A DNA stretch of 64,000 nt, from positions 107,923 through 171,922 of the forward strand of contig WBMZ01003334.1 in NCBI GenBank assembly GCA_013400975.1. The letters run 5' to 3'. Below, one piece after another: positions 15,101 to 30,100 of the stretch (its first letter is position 1; each line of letters begins with the position of its first letter). The DNA comes from Atrichornis clamosus (lineage: Eukaryota; Chordata; Aves; Passeriformes; Menuridae). Under the pieces are notes generated by a model. It was given only the letters and a program-made list of their open reading frames with translations. It did not search any database and was not told where the DNA came from. A program made the position numbers and the translations under genes.

Positions 15101-18100
15101 CTAGGAGTCACTGTGCTTATTTTTGGTCCTGTTCTTTGTAGGGGAATATTAAAGATGAGATTTTAGCTAACAGATTGCTTGAATTCTTGATGAAGAATGC
15201 CTTTCACCCAAAAAGAGCTGTGTTCAGACACAATCTGGAAATCATAAAGACAGTTATAGAGTGTTGGAAGAATTGTCTCTCCATACCTTACAGGTAAACA
15301 CCTGGACAATTGTTTTCTTTTATCAATATTTCAAAAATATAAATGAAGGGTATCAAAGGAGTTGGAAAGGTAAATTCAGCTGCAATAGTAAGCTTTTTGT
15401 ACCTAGAGTTGACTGTAGAACTTCAGAATAATCTCTTCAAAGATTGTAAATTAATTGGAAAAAAAAAAACAAGGAGAGAGACAGAAAAACAAAGGATTAC
15501 AACAGCAGCAACAGAAGCAGGAGTAACCTCTGAAAAGACTTAATTTTGTTTGTTGCTTATATATTTATTTATATATTTATATTAATTTATATATTTGTTT
15601 ATATTTATATTAAATATAAATTTATTTTTATATTTATTTTATTTAAACATCAATTTTATTTGAAGTTTTGGATATTATCACTGAACATTGGTGCACTCTT
15701 AGTAAGACTTCTGCTATCTGCCATGCTCCTTAACTTACGTGGGCTTACAGTCTCTTTTCAGTTGTTTTGGGGTGGGTTTTTTTGCAAAGAGTTCTTCATT
15801 AATGCTAAATATTTACTACTTTCTGACAATATCCCTTTGGTGGGTTGTATGTGTGTATATATATCCATGTATACACAGACAGTGAGTGGTTTATGGTGTG
15901 TCTCTTTTGAGGTTTTCATGTATATAATTGCTTTTATGTTTTTATCCAGCTTAATATTTGAAAAGTTTTCTAGTGGAGACCCTGATACAAAGGACAATTC
16001 AGTGGGAATTCAGCTGCTGGGAATTGTTCTTGCTAACGATTTGCCACCCTTTGACCCAAAGTGTGAAATAGATCGTGTCAGGTGAGAGATGCAGGTTTTT
16101 TGTGAATGATTTTGAAAAAATCTTAAGCCAAAGAGAGCAAGTCTAATTTGTCAGCATGAAGTATGGGAGCTTGTTTTTCAGAATCCTTTGTCCCATCATC
16201 CCTTTGCTGTTATCTGTCAGATGTAATGCCTTCTGGCTGCAAATTGCAGACCACATTTATTTTGGAAAATATCTAGAAGGATGTAAGCTTTTTCACAGTG
16301 GTCCCCAGAGCTGCAATTTTGTGGGAATTAATAGAGTCAGAAATTGCCAAAGCAAGGATTTTAGACATTGGAAGTGGAAAATCCATGTTGTGCTGCATTC
16401 AGCTCTTCAGAAAGCAGTTGCTATTCCCCTAGGCAGCTCAGGTGAGGTTTTCGTTTTAGTTTAAATTTTTATGCTGGAGTAGTGGCTAACAGCAGGTCTG
16501 CCTCTTGTGCTAGGTATTTTCAGGCTTTGACCAGCAACATGGGCCTACTAAAGTATAAAGAAGTTTATGCAGCTGCAGCAGAAGTGTTGGGACTTGCTCT
16601 TCAATACATTTCTGAGAGAGAAAATGTAAGTGAACTGTATTGTGTGTGTGACCATTCCTGTCTTAATTTTATATTCTTCTTTTATATGACTACTCAATTC
16701 AGATCCAAAAATTAATATACTTGAAATTCAACAGTCTTTGTCCAGCAGATTGAGTTAAAGATGTAAACAGCTAGCTCAACAGGAAAAGAATTCTAGGGCA
16801 GATTAAGTGCAGTTTTTGCCATGCTCTTTTGGAGCTGACAGTGAATTATCTCTTTCTGAGGCTTAGTTCAGCTTTTGCCAGCCAGCAACACTAGCATGGT
16901 ACATTTTAAAGTTGTTTTTTTCTTAAAAGAGGGGGGAAAAAAAAGCAGGTTGGGAAGTTTGGAACGACCTTTTGAACAACTTGATCTGTATCCAGTTATT
17001 TTATAGGTAGTGGATAAGGTGAATGCAAAAGTGTTACTCACCAAATCCTACAGTACTAGAACTAGGGAATAGTGCTTGTTGATCACAGAAACCAGTTTGA
17101 GACAGATGCTAGAATGACCTCTTTACACAAACAGTTTATGAACTTGCCAGAAAAGGTTCTAGAGGTAAGTAGATCAGCAGGTTCAAAGAAAAATTAGGCA
17201 AATTCATGCACAAAAAAATGTCATGAATGGGTTCTAAATACAATAGACAACAGTGTACACTCCAAGATCCCTAATCTGATGACAAATGCTTGTTGGGTTG
17301 TATGAGAGAAGAGGAGGACAAAACGCAGCCAGGATCATGTGTTCCCCCTAAATATAATTCTGCAGTTGCTATTCAAGACAAAAATATCAGATTTTTGGCT
17401 GAGTGGAGTATTAGTCTGACCTTGTAGGTTATTCTTGCTTCTCTCCTTACTATCCTTACTTCTTTGCCCACTTAATTGCTTTCTGGTTGTTCTTTCACAG
17501 TTTGTAGAGCATATTTCATAAATCTTCATAAGTCTTTCACAGTCTTTCAAGTTCCATTATAAGCAGTATTTTGACTAAATGAGCAAAGATGGTGCAAATT
17601 TTATCCTGAATAAGGCTTACTTTTTTGACATTAATTGCAGGTTGATGATTGTTTTTCACCTTTTCACTAAAAATGTTTAATTTCTTTACACTCATTGATT
17701 GGAAATCTTCTATACTAAATGAGAGACTGCTTAGCAGCTTAGCCTAGCACACTAGGCAACTTGTACTTCAAAATGAAGGTGTTGGTTCCAAACCAAATAT
17801 ATTTTTTAAGCAGCAGTCATGTGTTCCAGCCAGGTAGAGCTGTACAGGAGCCATGGAGCACCATAAAGGTTAAGATAAGTCGGGTGGATCTTGCCTAGCA
17901 CAATAAATTCATTTCTAGCACTAGAATCAAACAGTAGAGCAGCAGAATAGTGTGTCATTAAGGTGGTTATGAGTTTCATGGGTATCCTTGTCTGTCTTTC
18001 TCATTTTCAGATACTTGAAGATCCAGTTTATGATTGTGTCATAAGACAATTAAAACATCATCAGAACACACAACATGATAAGTTTATTCAATGCTTGAAT

Positions 18101-21100
18101 AAAGTTGTTAAGAATTTTCCACCTCTTGCTGACAAGTATGTCATGATTTATGTGGTGTGTTGATTGTAAATCTAGAGGAATAACAGAAAGTAACTTGCTT
18201 TTGTTTGTGGGCTTGTGGTTATGTTAAGGTTTATGAATGCAGTATTCTTTTTGATACCTAAACTTCATGGTGTGATGAAAACCTATTGTCTGGAAGTAAT
18301 AATGTGCCGGGCTGAAGAAGTTCCTGATCTCCACTTGCAGTTAAAAAGTAAAGACTTTATCCAGATCATGAATCATAGGTAAGTAGCCATACGATGCATA
18401 GTCCAGATTTCTTGTTAACCTTTTCTGTGCTGCCCACAACATTTTTACATTCAGAAGCATTTATAATTCACAGTCACTTTTTTATCATTTAATCTAATTT
18501 GATCTAATGTAATCTAGGAGTTAGACTGGTTATCTCCAGAAAACAAACAGATGCCTCCAAATAGCCTTAGAGTGAAATGCCAGTGGGATGACAGTTTCTG
18601 TAGTTTGCATTAGTTTAATTATATTCTTAGTCTTAGGTTGAATTCAGAAGTATTTACCTAAAGCCCTTTATGCAAAACCAAATATCGTCGCTAAAACATA
18701 AACTGATCTTTTGGTTCTGTGTATAGCAGTGAAGAGAAAAGCAATGCAACTGTTCTTTTTTTCCCTTCTCCTTTAGGGATGATGAAAGACAAAGGGTTTG
18801 TTTGGTTATAGTGTACAAGATGCTGCCTAAACTAAAACCACTAGAACTTAAAGAACTTCTTCCTGGAGTGACGGGGTTCGTTTCTCACCCTTCTGTGATA
18901 TGTCGACAGAGCATGTATGATATTCTCATGTGGATTTATGATAATTACAGGTGTGTATTCACTGCAGATGTTGTCTTTCAGTGGTTTGTCACAGGCAGAG
19001 TGAAAGTGTTTTTAACAGTCTTCCAATTTCACGTCCCTCTGTGCGGGATTTTCCAGTTTTCAGAAGAATAGAGCCTGTGATTTGCCCAAGTGGGCTCTGG
19101 CCTTTGGTGGCAATTTTATCACTTCTGCTAAGGGATAAATACTTGGACCTGAACTTTAGCCCAGAACTAGGATGTTGCATCACCACAGCATGGCAGCAAA
19201 GAGGTCTTAGCTTTGATGCTCCCACTTTTTTTCTTATTGCTGGTATTTGTAACTAGTGAAAATTATACACTAAAGAAATTTGCTTGTAGGTAGAAGATGT
19301 ATTAAGGCACGTTGGCATGATCTGGACCCCTTCAATCTGGTAGTATAAAGGTGATCTTTCTGTTTGACCCCTTAGAATAGGGAACAGGCATTTACTCATT
19401 ATGTTTGACAAGTGGATTGCTGTTGAATTATCTAACTTAGTTGGGTGTTGTTATGTGCTTTTTCCCAAGATAACTATTTGAATGGACAGTTATTGTGAAG
19501 AAAAAGTACAGGTAATTTTTACTCCAGCATCATTTGTGAAAAGCACTCTCTGCCTGTTTTTTCAGATTCAACCTTCCAAACTTCAAAATAAATACCTAAA
19601 GTAATACTTGGTTTTCTGATTACTTTTTTTATAAGTAGTGGAGATACAAGGCATTTTTGCCTAGGAAGGCTTCAAGTTATGAAAAAAATGCAATGTTGTC
19701 ATGCCAAGTTGAGATTTTTATTAGAAGGGCATATTCCTCCTTTTTTCCCACCATCCTCATCCTCTTATTTTGCTATGGATTGTTTGAGAGAAGTCACTAA
19801 GAGACATTTTTCTCTTACCGTCAGTGATCCAGAAAGTCAAGCAGATGAAGATTCTCGGGAAATACTCAAAGTGGCAAAAGAAATGCTACTTCAAGGACTA
19901 ATTGATGAGAATGCTGAACTGCAGTGAGTAGTGTGTTGTGAGAACTGTCTGAAATAAATACCTACATTGCTTTTACTTTGTATATAGCAAGGAATTGATC
20001 CTTAGAGGTTAAGTATTTCAATGTAAAAGAGTAACAGTGAGAAAACACCATTTCCTTTCCTTCCAGTACGTTAATTTATAAAGTTGTGTCCCACAGTGTT
20101 ACACCAAGTGTAAGTGAAGCATATGAACAAACTTCTAAGCCTTGGGGAGGTTGTTTCACTATGCTAAACCTAATTCTGCATTAATGTTATAGAGTTCTTG
20201 AACAAGGAGCACCCTGCTATACAGAAGCACACAACAGTAGATTAAATATTGGAGGATGTTGGATTTTTAGAATTTATTTTGGTGAAGCAAAATATAGGAG
20301 ATCTTGGTGCTTATCCACTCATAGCACTTCTCAAGAGGAAAAACCTTGACAGAAATAATTTTTTCAGAGTAAACCTTTAATATCAAGCACAGAACATGGC
20401 AGATGAGTGAGGAACTTGGTGTAATTCAATGGAAGATTAATGGCATGAAAGTGTTAGTTGAAGGCTTTAAAATCTTATTGTGTTGGGGCTTCTTTGTTGG
20501 TGGTTTGGTTTTTTTCCTTCCTTTTTAACTTGTGTTTTTTAGAACTGTTTTTCTTTCTGTTTGCAGGTAACCAAGAATAGCTTTATTCTTTGTCTTTACA
20601 GATTAATTGTTAGGAATTTCTGGAGTCATGAGACGAGGTTGCCCACAAATACTCTTGATCGCATGCTGTCGTTGTTGAGTTCTTTATATTCCACCAAGAT
20701 TGAAACACAATACTTGAGTCTAATCACAAATTTCCTGCTTGAAATGACTAGCAAGAGCCCAGATTATTCCAGAAAAATATTTGAGCATCCACTGTCTGAA
20801 TGCAAATTTCAGGTGAATTGTAATGTGTTGTCCTGTGTGTAACCATATCACAAATTTTATTTTGTAATGCAGCTACCACTTGGACAAGAATGGCATAATG
20901 AAGGAGCTTTTTGAAAGCATTTTCTGCTCCATATTTAACAGCTGCCACAGTTATTCATTATGCACAGTATCAGAAGTTTGATGATTTTGTGGCAGCACTA
21001 ATTTTACTTTCTTTCCTAAAAATAAGTATTTAATTAAAATAATTATACCAAGTACAGCTAATGTGTAGAAATGTGTACTGAAATACCTAAAAAAGAGGAT

Positions 21101-24100
21101 AGTGGAGAGAAGCACCATCAACTGGAGAAATACTATGAAGAAATAGAAATATTGGTACAAGAACTGTGAATCAGTGCTTGGCTGACCAGTCCAAATTAGT
21201 GAGCTTTCCTTGCTGAGCTGTGGAGAACTTCTGTGTGTTTGTGGTTTGTTTGGGTTTTTTTTTTTTGTTATAGTCAAGTTCTGCCCCTGTACCTGGGAGG
21301 ATGTTTTAAATTCTGGACTGTAATTTCTGGTGTCCTGACTCAATGAAGGAATGCAGAAAGCCTCCATCTTTATTGTTCTACTTAAAATCGTTCTTTTTTC
21401 GTAGGACTTTGTAGTTGATTCCAGCTGGCGTTATCGAAGTACTGTGCTCACACCTATGTTTGTGGAGACTCAGGCTTCTCAGAGTATCCACAGGACTTTA
21501 TCACAGGAAAGATCCCTTTCTGCTTCTGTGTCTGTTGGTGGGCAAGTGAGAGCTACCCAAGGGCACTATGAATTTACACCTACACAGCAAGGCAGTAAGT
21601 CCAGACCAGTGTCTTCTGAAATGTTCTTGTTTGCTGTAGGAATGATGTCATTTCTGTTGCATATGATTTTTTTTAATGGAAAAGTGTAAATACATTTACT
21701 ATTTTGTTTTCAAGGGCTTTTTTGTGTGTTATGAGAAAAAAATCACATTTTTATCAGCTTCCTACATATTTTGTGTTCTGCCTAATGTAAAAGAAGCACT
21801 TTCTTACCTAACAGCTTGAGATCTGTTCTGCCCATAAACACTGGGAATTACATTTTTGGGAGAGAAAAATTACCTGCTCCATAGATTTGTTCACTTTAGT
21901 TATATGTAGGTATGTTACAGTTTTTTTGCAATTTCTTTTTACAGGTGGTAGAAGTTCTTTTAATTGGCTAACTGGAAGTAGCATTGACACATTGGCAGAG
22001 TATGCAGTTCCTTCATCCTCTGAATCCTTGTCCATGCTATTGGTTGGCAAACGGAGTGAAAAATTCAAACAAGCATCCTTTAAACCAGTGGGTCCTGATT
22101 TTGGGAAAAAAAGGTTGGGTTTGCCTGGAGATGAAGTGGACAGCAAAACTAAAGGTCTGTAAGCCTTATTGTGCAATTTCTATATAAATAATACATTTTT
22201 ATGAATCAGTTATTTGGCTGGCAGTCCATTATCTTTGAGACAGTGTAATTGAGGTTCACCTTGAGAGATTTTATTTCCAGTGGTGTGTGATGATACATAA
22301 CATGTAACAAAAAGCTAGGACTGTGCTATGAATTGTACAATTGTATGTTGTTAGCTGAAAGAACTGACTGGATAAGAAACCAGTAGGTGTGATCTCTGCA
22401 TTCCTACTTCTCCCTAAGGCTATCAGAGCATGAATGTTAGACAGTTCTGTCCCTTCTGTTTTAAATTTAACTCTTTAAAGAAGACACCTCTTTAAACACA
22501 TTGTCCAAATCATTTCAGCTGTGCTGACACGATCTACAACATTTTGCAATCTGTCTTTAGAATTACTTGCCTTTTTCTGAGAATGCTCCTTCACCACCCA
22601 GTCAATAACTGAAAAACATCAGTAGTGCTCTGGCATGACTTAGGCTTCTTCTCCCTGTTTAACCTTTGTTTACTTGTCATTAAAATTTTGACCAAAAGGA
22701 TGAGTTCAGGCATAGAGCAATAATGATCAACCTTTTCAATACCTGAGAGGTGTTTCAAGGCAGTTACGAATGGACCATACTGAACTACGGAAATAGAGAG
22801 GTCAGTCTAGCTTTCAGTCAGTCCCTGGTCTTCTACCCAGGAAAATACCAGTTAAAGTGGTATGTTTTTGTTTACTCACTCTCCTTTCCTAGGAAGTGGA
22901 CTGAACTGATAGTCTGTTAAGTGGCCTCTCCCCATGACTGTCCTGAGCAGGAGTTAATCCAGTGATAATTCTGTAATGATGACTTTGAAAATAGAGTATG
23001 ATATTCTTACTACCCAATCTTTGAATATATTTTAGCACCTCTTTTATGTAGGGTGGCATATACTTCATGGAATATAGTGCCAATTCCATTCTTGCTTTTG
23101 AGTGCTTAAAATAAATCTGGCATATGGGGTATATTTGTTCATGAATTTTAGTGTCTTTCCCAGTACAAGAGTTTGACCTTTGTATCTCATCCATGCACTT
23201 GAAGTTTCTGTATAAATGTTTATTACCTCTTCTCCTAAGAACAACTTAATTTGTTTTCATTTGCTTTGTTGTTGAAAGGCCTTGCATTTAGTTGTTTGCT
23301 AGGAAATTTAGGAGACTAGCTGGTAAGCTAGTAAATACAGAGATGATGTTTGTTTCTATATGATCCTTTTGCCTTAAGTTTGCTTGAGAAAGGAAAAGCT
23401 GTGGACATGATCCTATATTCCATAGGTATAGAAGAACGAGCAGAAATTCTAAGACTGCGGAGACGCTTCTTGAAGGACCAAGACAAACTCAGTCTGATTT
23501 ATGCCAGAAAAACTCTGGCTGAACAGAAAAGAGAAAAGGTTTGTCAATCCAAATAAATTTAAAACCTACATCTCGATGCCATGTGCAGTCTTGTACTTCA
23601 TCTCTCGTGGTAACTTTGTGAAGAATGGGTGGGTGTAAAGTACTGGTTCCTAAGAGCTTTAGAAGGTTTAATTTGGAAATATTGCTATTTATGTGCTTAA
23701 AGCTAAATAATGTTACTTAGCATGAGTGAGAAAAGAGCTGGATGACAACACTTCCAGTCTACCACTTAATGTGCATGAAGTGGTTTTACGTGGTGGAGTC
23801 CCTAACAGCTATGGGAAGCCCTTTACAGTTGTCGTTCTGGAAACTAGGAGCCTTGGAGCTGGAGTACACTGCAGAAATAGTTGGAGAACATTATCCAGTG
23901 TCTGAAGGTGAACTCAAAAATATGGTACAGCCGATGGACTAACCAGAACTGGTTTGAACTTTTGACCTGAAGGAATGTCAGTAATAGTCATTTGCTGAGT
24001 GTTTATCAAGGCCAGAAACTTACTACTTCCTGGGTTTCCTGGTTGTGTTATGTACTTAGAATAAATCTAAAAATTTTTAAGCTCTATAATAGTTTTTCAG

Positions 24101-27100
24101 AGGTTTCTCTTACTAAAAATAACATACATTATTGTCAAAAAATGGTAGCATTTAGACTCAAGAGCAAAGGAATTCTGTGTTGAGAACTACCAGTTTGAGA
24201 CACTCATGTAATGCTTTGCAGATGCAGACAACTGTGTAAACAGAACTTATGTCTGGAAGAACCACACAAACACCTATTTTAGCCCATTTATGTTTACTTG
24301 CAGGCTAAAGCTACCATTTCCTCCCACCCTGCACTAGAGAACCTGTAAGTGCATTCTGTTTGGCAGTCCAAAATACAACCAGCAAAACCCCCTGTAATAG
24401 TCCACAGTAAAAGACCAAAGAAGACTGTGAATGCTGTCAGGATTCCTTAAATTTTCAAGAGATTTGTTGCATATAAACACATGTAGAACTCTGTGGCTTG
24501 CATTAATACTATACCTGATAGGGCAAGCCAGGAAACATTAGATCCTGAGCAAGAGAGTATTTGGAAATAACTTTAGAAAAGTCCTAATTTTTCAGAGCAT
24601 ATTTCTCCTGAAAGGTTTCTGAATATAATCCCATTAAAATTCACTAGAAGTAAAATGAGCTCAAATAGTAAAATTATGAAGAGTTAAAAGAAAAAAGTAT
24701 TCCGGTTTCCTTCTGTTTTCCTCTTCCATTTTACCAATGTATATATCCACCCATTGCCTGCTGGTTTAATTGGTAATGACAGTAGTTAAAAATAAAATCC
24801 CAGCCTCTAAATTTACTGATGATTTCCTTTTAATGTGCTGTGAAGAAGAAGAAAGGCAGAGGAAGAGGTAGGTTTGATTTATATTTGATAGTAGCTCTTC
24901 AATTTACATGTATTCCTTTAAGCCTCAGCAAAATGCAGGGCAGTTATTTAACTACTGCAGTTTACAACAGTTTTATTACAGTTTGCTTTTACTAGAATCA
25001 TAGAATGGTTAAGGTTGGAAAAGATCTCTGTTATCATTGAGTCCAGCTGTTAGCACCATGGGTTCACCACGAACTGATGTCACCAAGTGACACATCTGCA
25101 CGTTTTTTGAACACTTCCGATGACGATGTTTCCACCATTTCTGTGGTCAGCTTATTCCAATGCCTGACCACTCTTTCAGTGAACAATTTTCATAATATCT
25201 AATTTAAACCTCTCATGGCACAGCTTGAGGCCATTTTCTTACTGTTTTTTAACATGATTCATGCATTTCAGGAAATGAAATCCGAGCTGAAGATGAAATA
25301 TGATGCCCAGGTTATTTTGTACAGAAGTTACCGAGTAGGAGACCTTCCTGACATCCAGATTGAATACTGCAGTCTCATTGCCCCTCTGCAGGGCCTTGCC
25401 CAGGTCTGTCTGCTTTGCAGAGGTCATTTGTAAAGTTTTCCAGTCCTGTAGGGAAAGTGTCATGTATGTGGTCAGCCACTTTGAGAATTGATTTGTTGTT
25501 TTACAGTCAACCGCTGTGATACACATTTAAAGAGTCTGTTTTGAGAGAATGTTTCTACTACCCCTGTGTTGATGCAGTGGTGAGAGAAGAGGTTTTGTAG
25601 CTTGCCTTACCTGAGCAGTTGAGGACTTGATACGTCAGCTGTTGTCCATTGCCTCCGGGTTCCTCTGCTTGAGAAACAGGGGGTGGTGGTCTTTACAAAC
25701 ACTTTTGCAAAGGACATCTCACTCTACAGTAACAAAACAGTCATGTCTCTTCTATGATGTGGCTGTAACAGGCTTGTAAAAATACAAGTTAACTTAGTGT
25801 GACTAAGACTGGACTCAGACTACTCAATAAAGCTGATTTAATATTTCTTTTCCTGCCTGAGAGCAGTAGAAACGGTAGACTGAACTGAAGAATAGACTCC
25901 CATTTTACAGTCTTTGGGAGGTCACAGTCTTCCTGATTACCTTTGTATTTCATTACATTTGATGGTCCCTCATCTCTCTGTATAGGGAGGAATTACCACA
26001 CTCATGAATTACCTGAATAGCATTAGATAAAGAGTTAGACCAAATTCCAGGTCCATGATAGATTTGGATGCATAGGATTATGTTACACACACAAATATGC
26101 TTCTGGATTGAAAAAATGCCTTTACATCTCAGATGAGACTGGCTGTTTGTACAGAGAATATCTGTCTCTCTGTTAGCTGTCTCAGTTTTTAGGATCAGCT
26201 GTCCTCACACGCTGTTGTATTCTGGTTTTTTCTGAAACCCACTTCACAGACTGTGGTGTCCTTAACATGATATTGGGTGTCTGGTTCCTGTAATGGGATT
26301 TGAGTATGGGGAAATTGAAAATTCCATCCTCTCCACCAACACTCTGGCTTGAAACCTACATTGCCTTGGAGTTTCTTTAAGTGGAAGAATTAGGATGGGA
26401 TTTGAATAGGTAGTACAGTAATTCCCAGCACAGGTGAGATGCATGCCAGGCTTAACAGTCCACTCCCAAGGACTGTCTGCATATTGATTAGGTACAGGGT
26501 GGGTCATACATTTTAATTTTATTTATTAGCCTACAGTGTTACAGCAAGATTCAGTGACCTTACTGTTTTTGTTGTAATTTACAGAAAGATCCAACATTTG
26601 CCAAGCAGCTTTTCAGCAGTTTGTTTAGTGGAATTTTTCAGGAGGTAGAAAAATCCAAAAATCCTTCTGAGAAAAACACCATCGTCCAGCAGCTGCTGAA
26701 TGACTTCAATAACTTTCTCTGTATGAGCCTGTCATACTTTCCACCATTCATTGCGTGCATCCAGGTAAATCTTGATATATGGCATGAAGGTAACTGGATA
26801 GAATGTCTTTGTCTGAATGTGTGATAAACCCAGTGGTAGAGAAGGTCAAATACTGTCACTGAAGTTTAGACAGAGATGGAAAGAGAATTGTTAACCAAAT
26901 GGGCATTTCAAGTGACACTTGTTAAGGCGAATAGTGTAATTCATGCCTCTGAACAGATTTTTCAAAGTTCCTACAGATTTGTGATCTCTAGAGCTTGAGT
27001 CGCCTTTTAATGTTTTAATTGCATCAGCAAGGAGCAGAGATTTGGTTTCAAATGAAAGCTATTTCAATTGAAGTGGGAATTGAGAACAATTGAAAGGGTT

Positions 27101-30100
27101 ATGTGAGTGTCATGTGCTTATCTTCCTGTTCTGGGAAGTGCTCACTGAGGAATTCTTTGATGTCTTGAGGATATCAGTAGCTGTCAGACCGTTTGTTGTT
27201 AGCCTCTCTTGTTTATTTTTTCAAATTAGTCCCCTGAAATAGTTGTCTGGGGATTTTCAGTAATGAGAGAAGGGCCCACTCCCACCAAAGGGTGAGTGGA
27301 TGCACCGGTTATTTTGCTGGAAAAAAACCACAAACCTTTCTGTTATGAGAATATACTGACCTGGAATAGATTGTGAATTTCATCTTTTAGCCTAGTTTTC
27401 AGGGAGGTTAAAAAAACCTTGTCCAAGCACCTGTTACATACCCATTGTCACTGTTTTTAATGATGCTTGTCAACTCTGTTGATCTTCTTGTTGTATCAGA
27501 TTCCTAGTTCTCAAAAGAATCTTTTTTTGAGTGGCAGCTAAAGGCCTCTTTTTTGTTATGGAAATTTAGATACTCTGTGACAGTAGGTGTCATTCCAAAT
27601 ACGGGAGAACCATCTAGTTTGGACTAGCTTTGTAAACAGTGTCAAATTTTGCTTCTTAGTTCTTGTATTTACACATCTGAAAAAATGTAATTTCTTGTGT
27701 ACTTTTTCCTGTGCAGCTGCATAAAAGGTCAAATACTATGGGGATTTTTCTGGGCTGTCTTGGTATTTTTTGAGCCAGCGTCTCACAATAGCTATCTGTT
27801 AATATTCCCTCTTGACATTACATTTGTTGGTTCTCTGTCTTGATGATATTATTTGTGTTGAATTATGCTATCTGTTAGACCCTACTAATAACAGTGTTGC
27901 ATTAGGCTACTTTTTTTTCTGAATAGACATAAAATGAAGACTCAAAAAATAGATACATTAAAATTAATCAAAAATACAGACTTTGTAACAGAGCAATAAG
28001 AACATCTCATTGCCATCCTCATCAATAACAAAAGTACAAGAGCATGAAGTACAAACAGCCTGCATAACAGTGAGAGGAAGTTTTTTCCCCACTAGGGAAT
28101 AGAGTTCAAGTTCAATTGATCAAGAGAGCAAGCTGCGAGAGTGTGAGCAAGAGCACAGCAGTGTCAAGGCTGTCATTTGGCTCACAAATATTGTCCTAGT
28201 AGGTTGGCCATTTGGAAATACAGCTTCTGTTTCCTGTACACCAACAGTGTAATATATACTGGCTGATTTCAGAAAGGCTTCCTACTTCACTGTTGTTTCC
28301 TTCTGGTTGTTTGATATTTTAGCCTTCTACAGGTTCACATCCCAATAGGAGAGTAACTTGTTGGGTAGAAAGAGCTGGTTTTGTCCACACATACAATGTT
28401 AAAATTAACTATGAAGCTCTGGGATTCACTTTCAGGACAGATTAAGAACCAGCTGAAATATTGAAAGAGGTTAACTCCATGACAAAAGTTTACATAGCGT
28501 CCATAGAGATGCTTGGCCTCTGAAGAACATATAATTGCCTTGTAAATGTTGTAGCTGCCAGGCCAGCTTGGATGCCATTCTCCCTAATCTTTGAACATAT
28601 GGTTCAAGTAAGGACAGTGCTCATTGCATATGCAGCAGGGAACATTCCCTCTGCATTCAGAAGATAAGTGATAAACAGTCACCAAAATGCACTAAATAGA
28701 AAGATACCTCCTTTGATGTGGAATGATGTCTGTAAATTTCAAGTTAGGGAGGGTATTCACTCTTTGAACATACTGGTATATTTGCACAGTTCTTACACTT
28801 TTTCCCATGCTATGAGAAAGGGGGTTTGGTCTTACCGTAGCAAAGTTGTTCTTAAGTTTTTAGATTGTTCAGTTGTCACTGTGTTCCTGACGTAACCCCT
28901 GGAAATTGCAGTCAAGGAATGGGTCTGAGGAATATGTGCAGCTGATTGAAAGTGCCTTAATAGTAGTTGGAATATATATGCTGACCCCTCATTGGGATTT
29001 GCCTGGCCTGGAACTCAAGAAGAACTAGAAGAGACAGTGATTTTTTCCTCTTTCATTATTGATCACCAATTTATTAGTGTGAGAGTCTCAACTTTACAAA
29101 TCGTGTCATGAGTTTGCTTATGCCAGCTGCCTCTTCTGTAGTTTTTGTGGTAGTTATCTTCCATCAAAGAAGTGTAGCTTAGTTGTTCTCAGTCTCCTGC
29201 TGCAATTTCCAAATAGTGATTTCTTTTCACATAGTGTACTTGAACATACTGTGTTGCAAGAATCAAACTGTAATTTCTGTTCTAAAACTTTGTGCTGTTT
29301 CTTACAATGAAAGCTATACTACACCTCTTCCATGTTGTGGATTGTTTTCTTCTGTTTGTTTAAGATACTATTTCAACTTTTCTTTAGTGGAAAAAAACCC
29401 CAACACTGGCTTTAATAAACATGTTACTTTCTTGATATTTACCTGTATTTAGAATAGTGATTTAGGTATTTTAAAAGACCTTCAAGTAAACAAGAATGTT
29501 TATCCATAAAGAAGAGATTATTCTGTAGTTGGACTAATTTAAAGTTATGCTAGAAATATTGTCCTGTCTTTAAATCAGGCAGGAGTAGATGAGTACAGTA
29601 CTAGATGAGTCTAACAGGAAGCTGTGATATCCTAAAACTGGCTGGGTGTGTGGATAGAAAGCCTCCAGCTCAGAGGAGACATCGTGGTAAATCGTGCCTT
29701 TGGCTTACGGCAGGAATTCACCACTGAATGGGTTCAGTGAAGCACAGTTCCTGTGTAGCAGGCAGAGTCCTGCCAACAAGCAGAAGGAAAAGCTCAGGCT
29801 GTCAATGTGTCCATATACCTTTCTCCCACTCTCCCTGTGATTCTGTCCAGAGAGTTGTCCCATGTTCTGGAGCCAAAGTGTATGGAGTTATTTTGTCCTG
29901 TTCTCTGTCCAAAGAGCAACAGCACAGAAGGAAAAGATTCCAGTTTTCCCAGAGTTGGGAACTTCTGGAGATGTAATGGCTTATTTCCAAAGCTTGTTCT
30001 ATAAGAGGAGGGATACCAGATAAGTGATCTGTACAGTTTTACACCAAGTAGACGCCTATTTTGTTTTATTTTACAGGAAATGAGTTACCAGCACAGAGAG

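Noticed and set aside
15546..16085. 179-codon frame merging intron and exon w20
   Set aside because: The N-terminal part is translated AT-rich low-complexity intron; only 15950-16081 is real coding sequence.
18136..18228. 93-nt intron as another in-frame retention candidate
   Set aside because: Its length is divisible by three, but a TGA occurs in frame about 30 nt into the intron.
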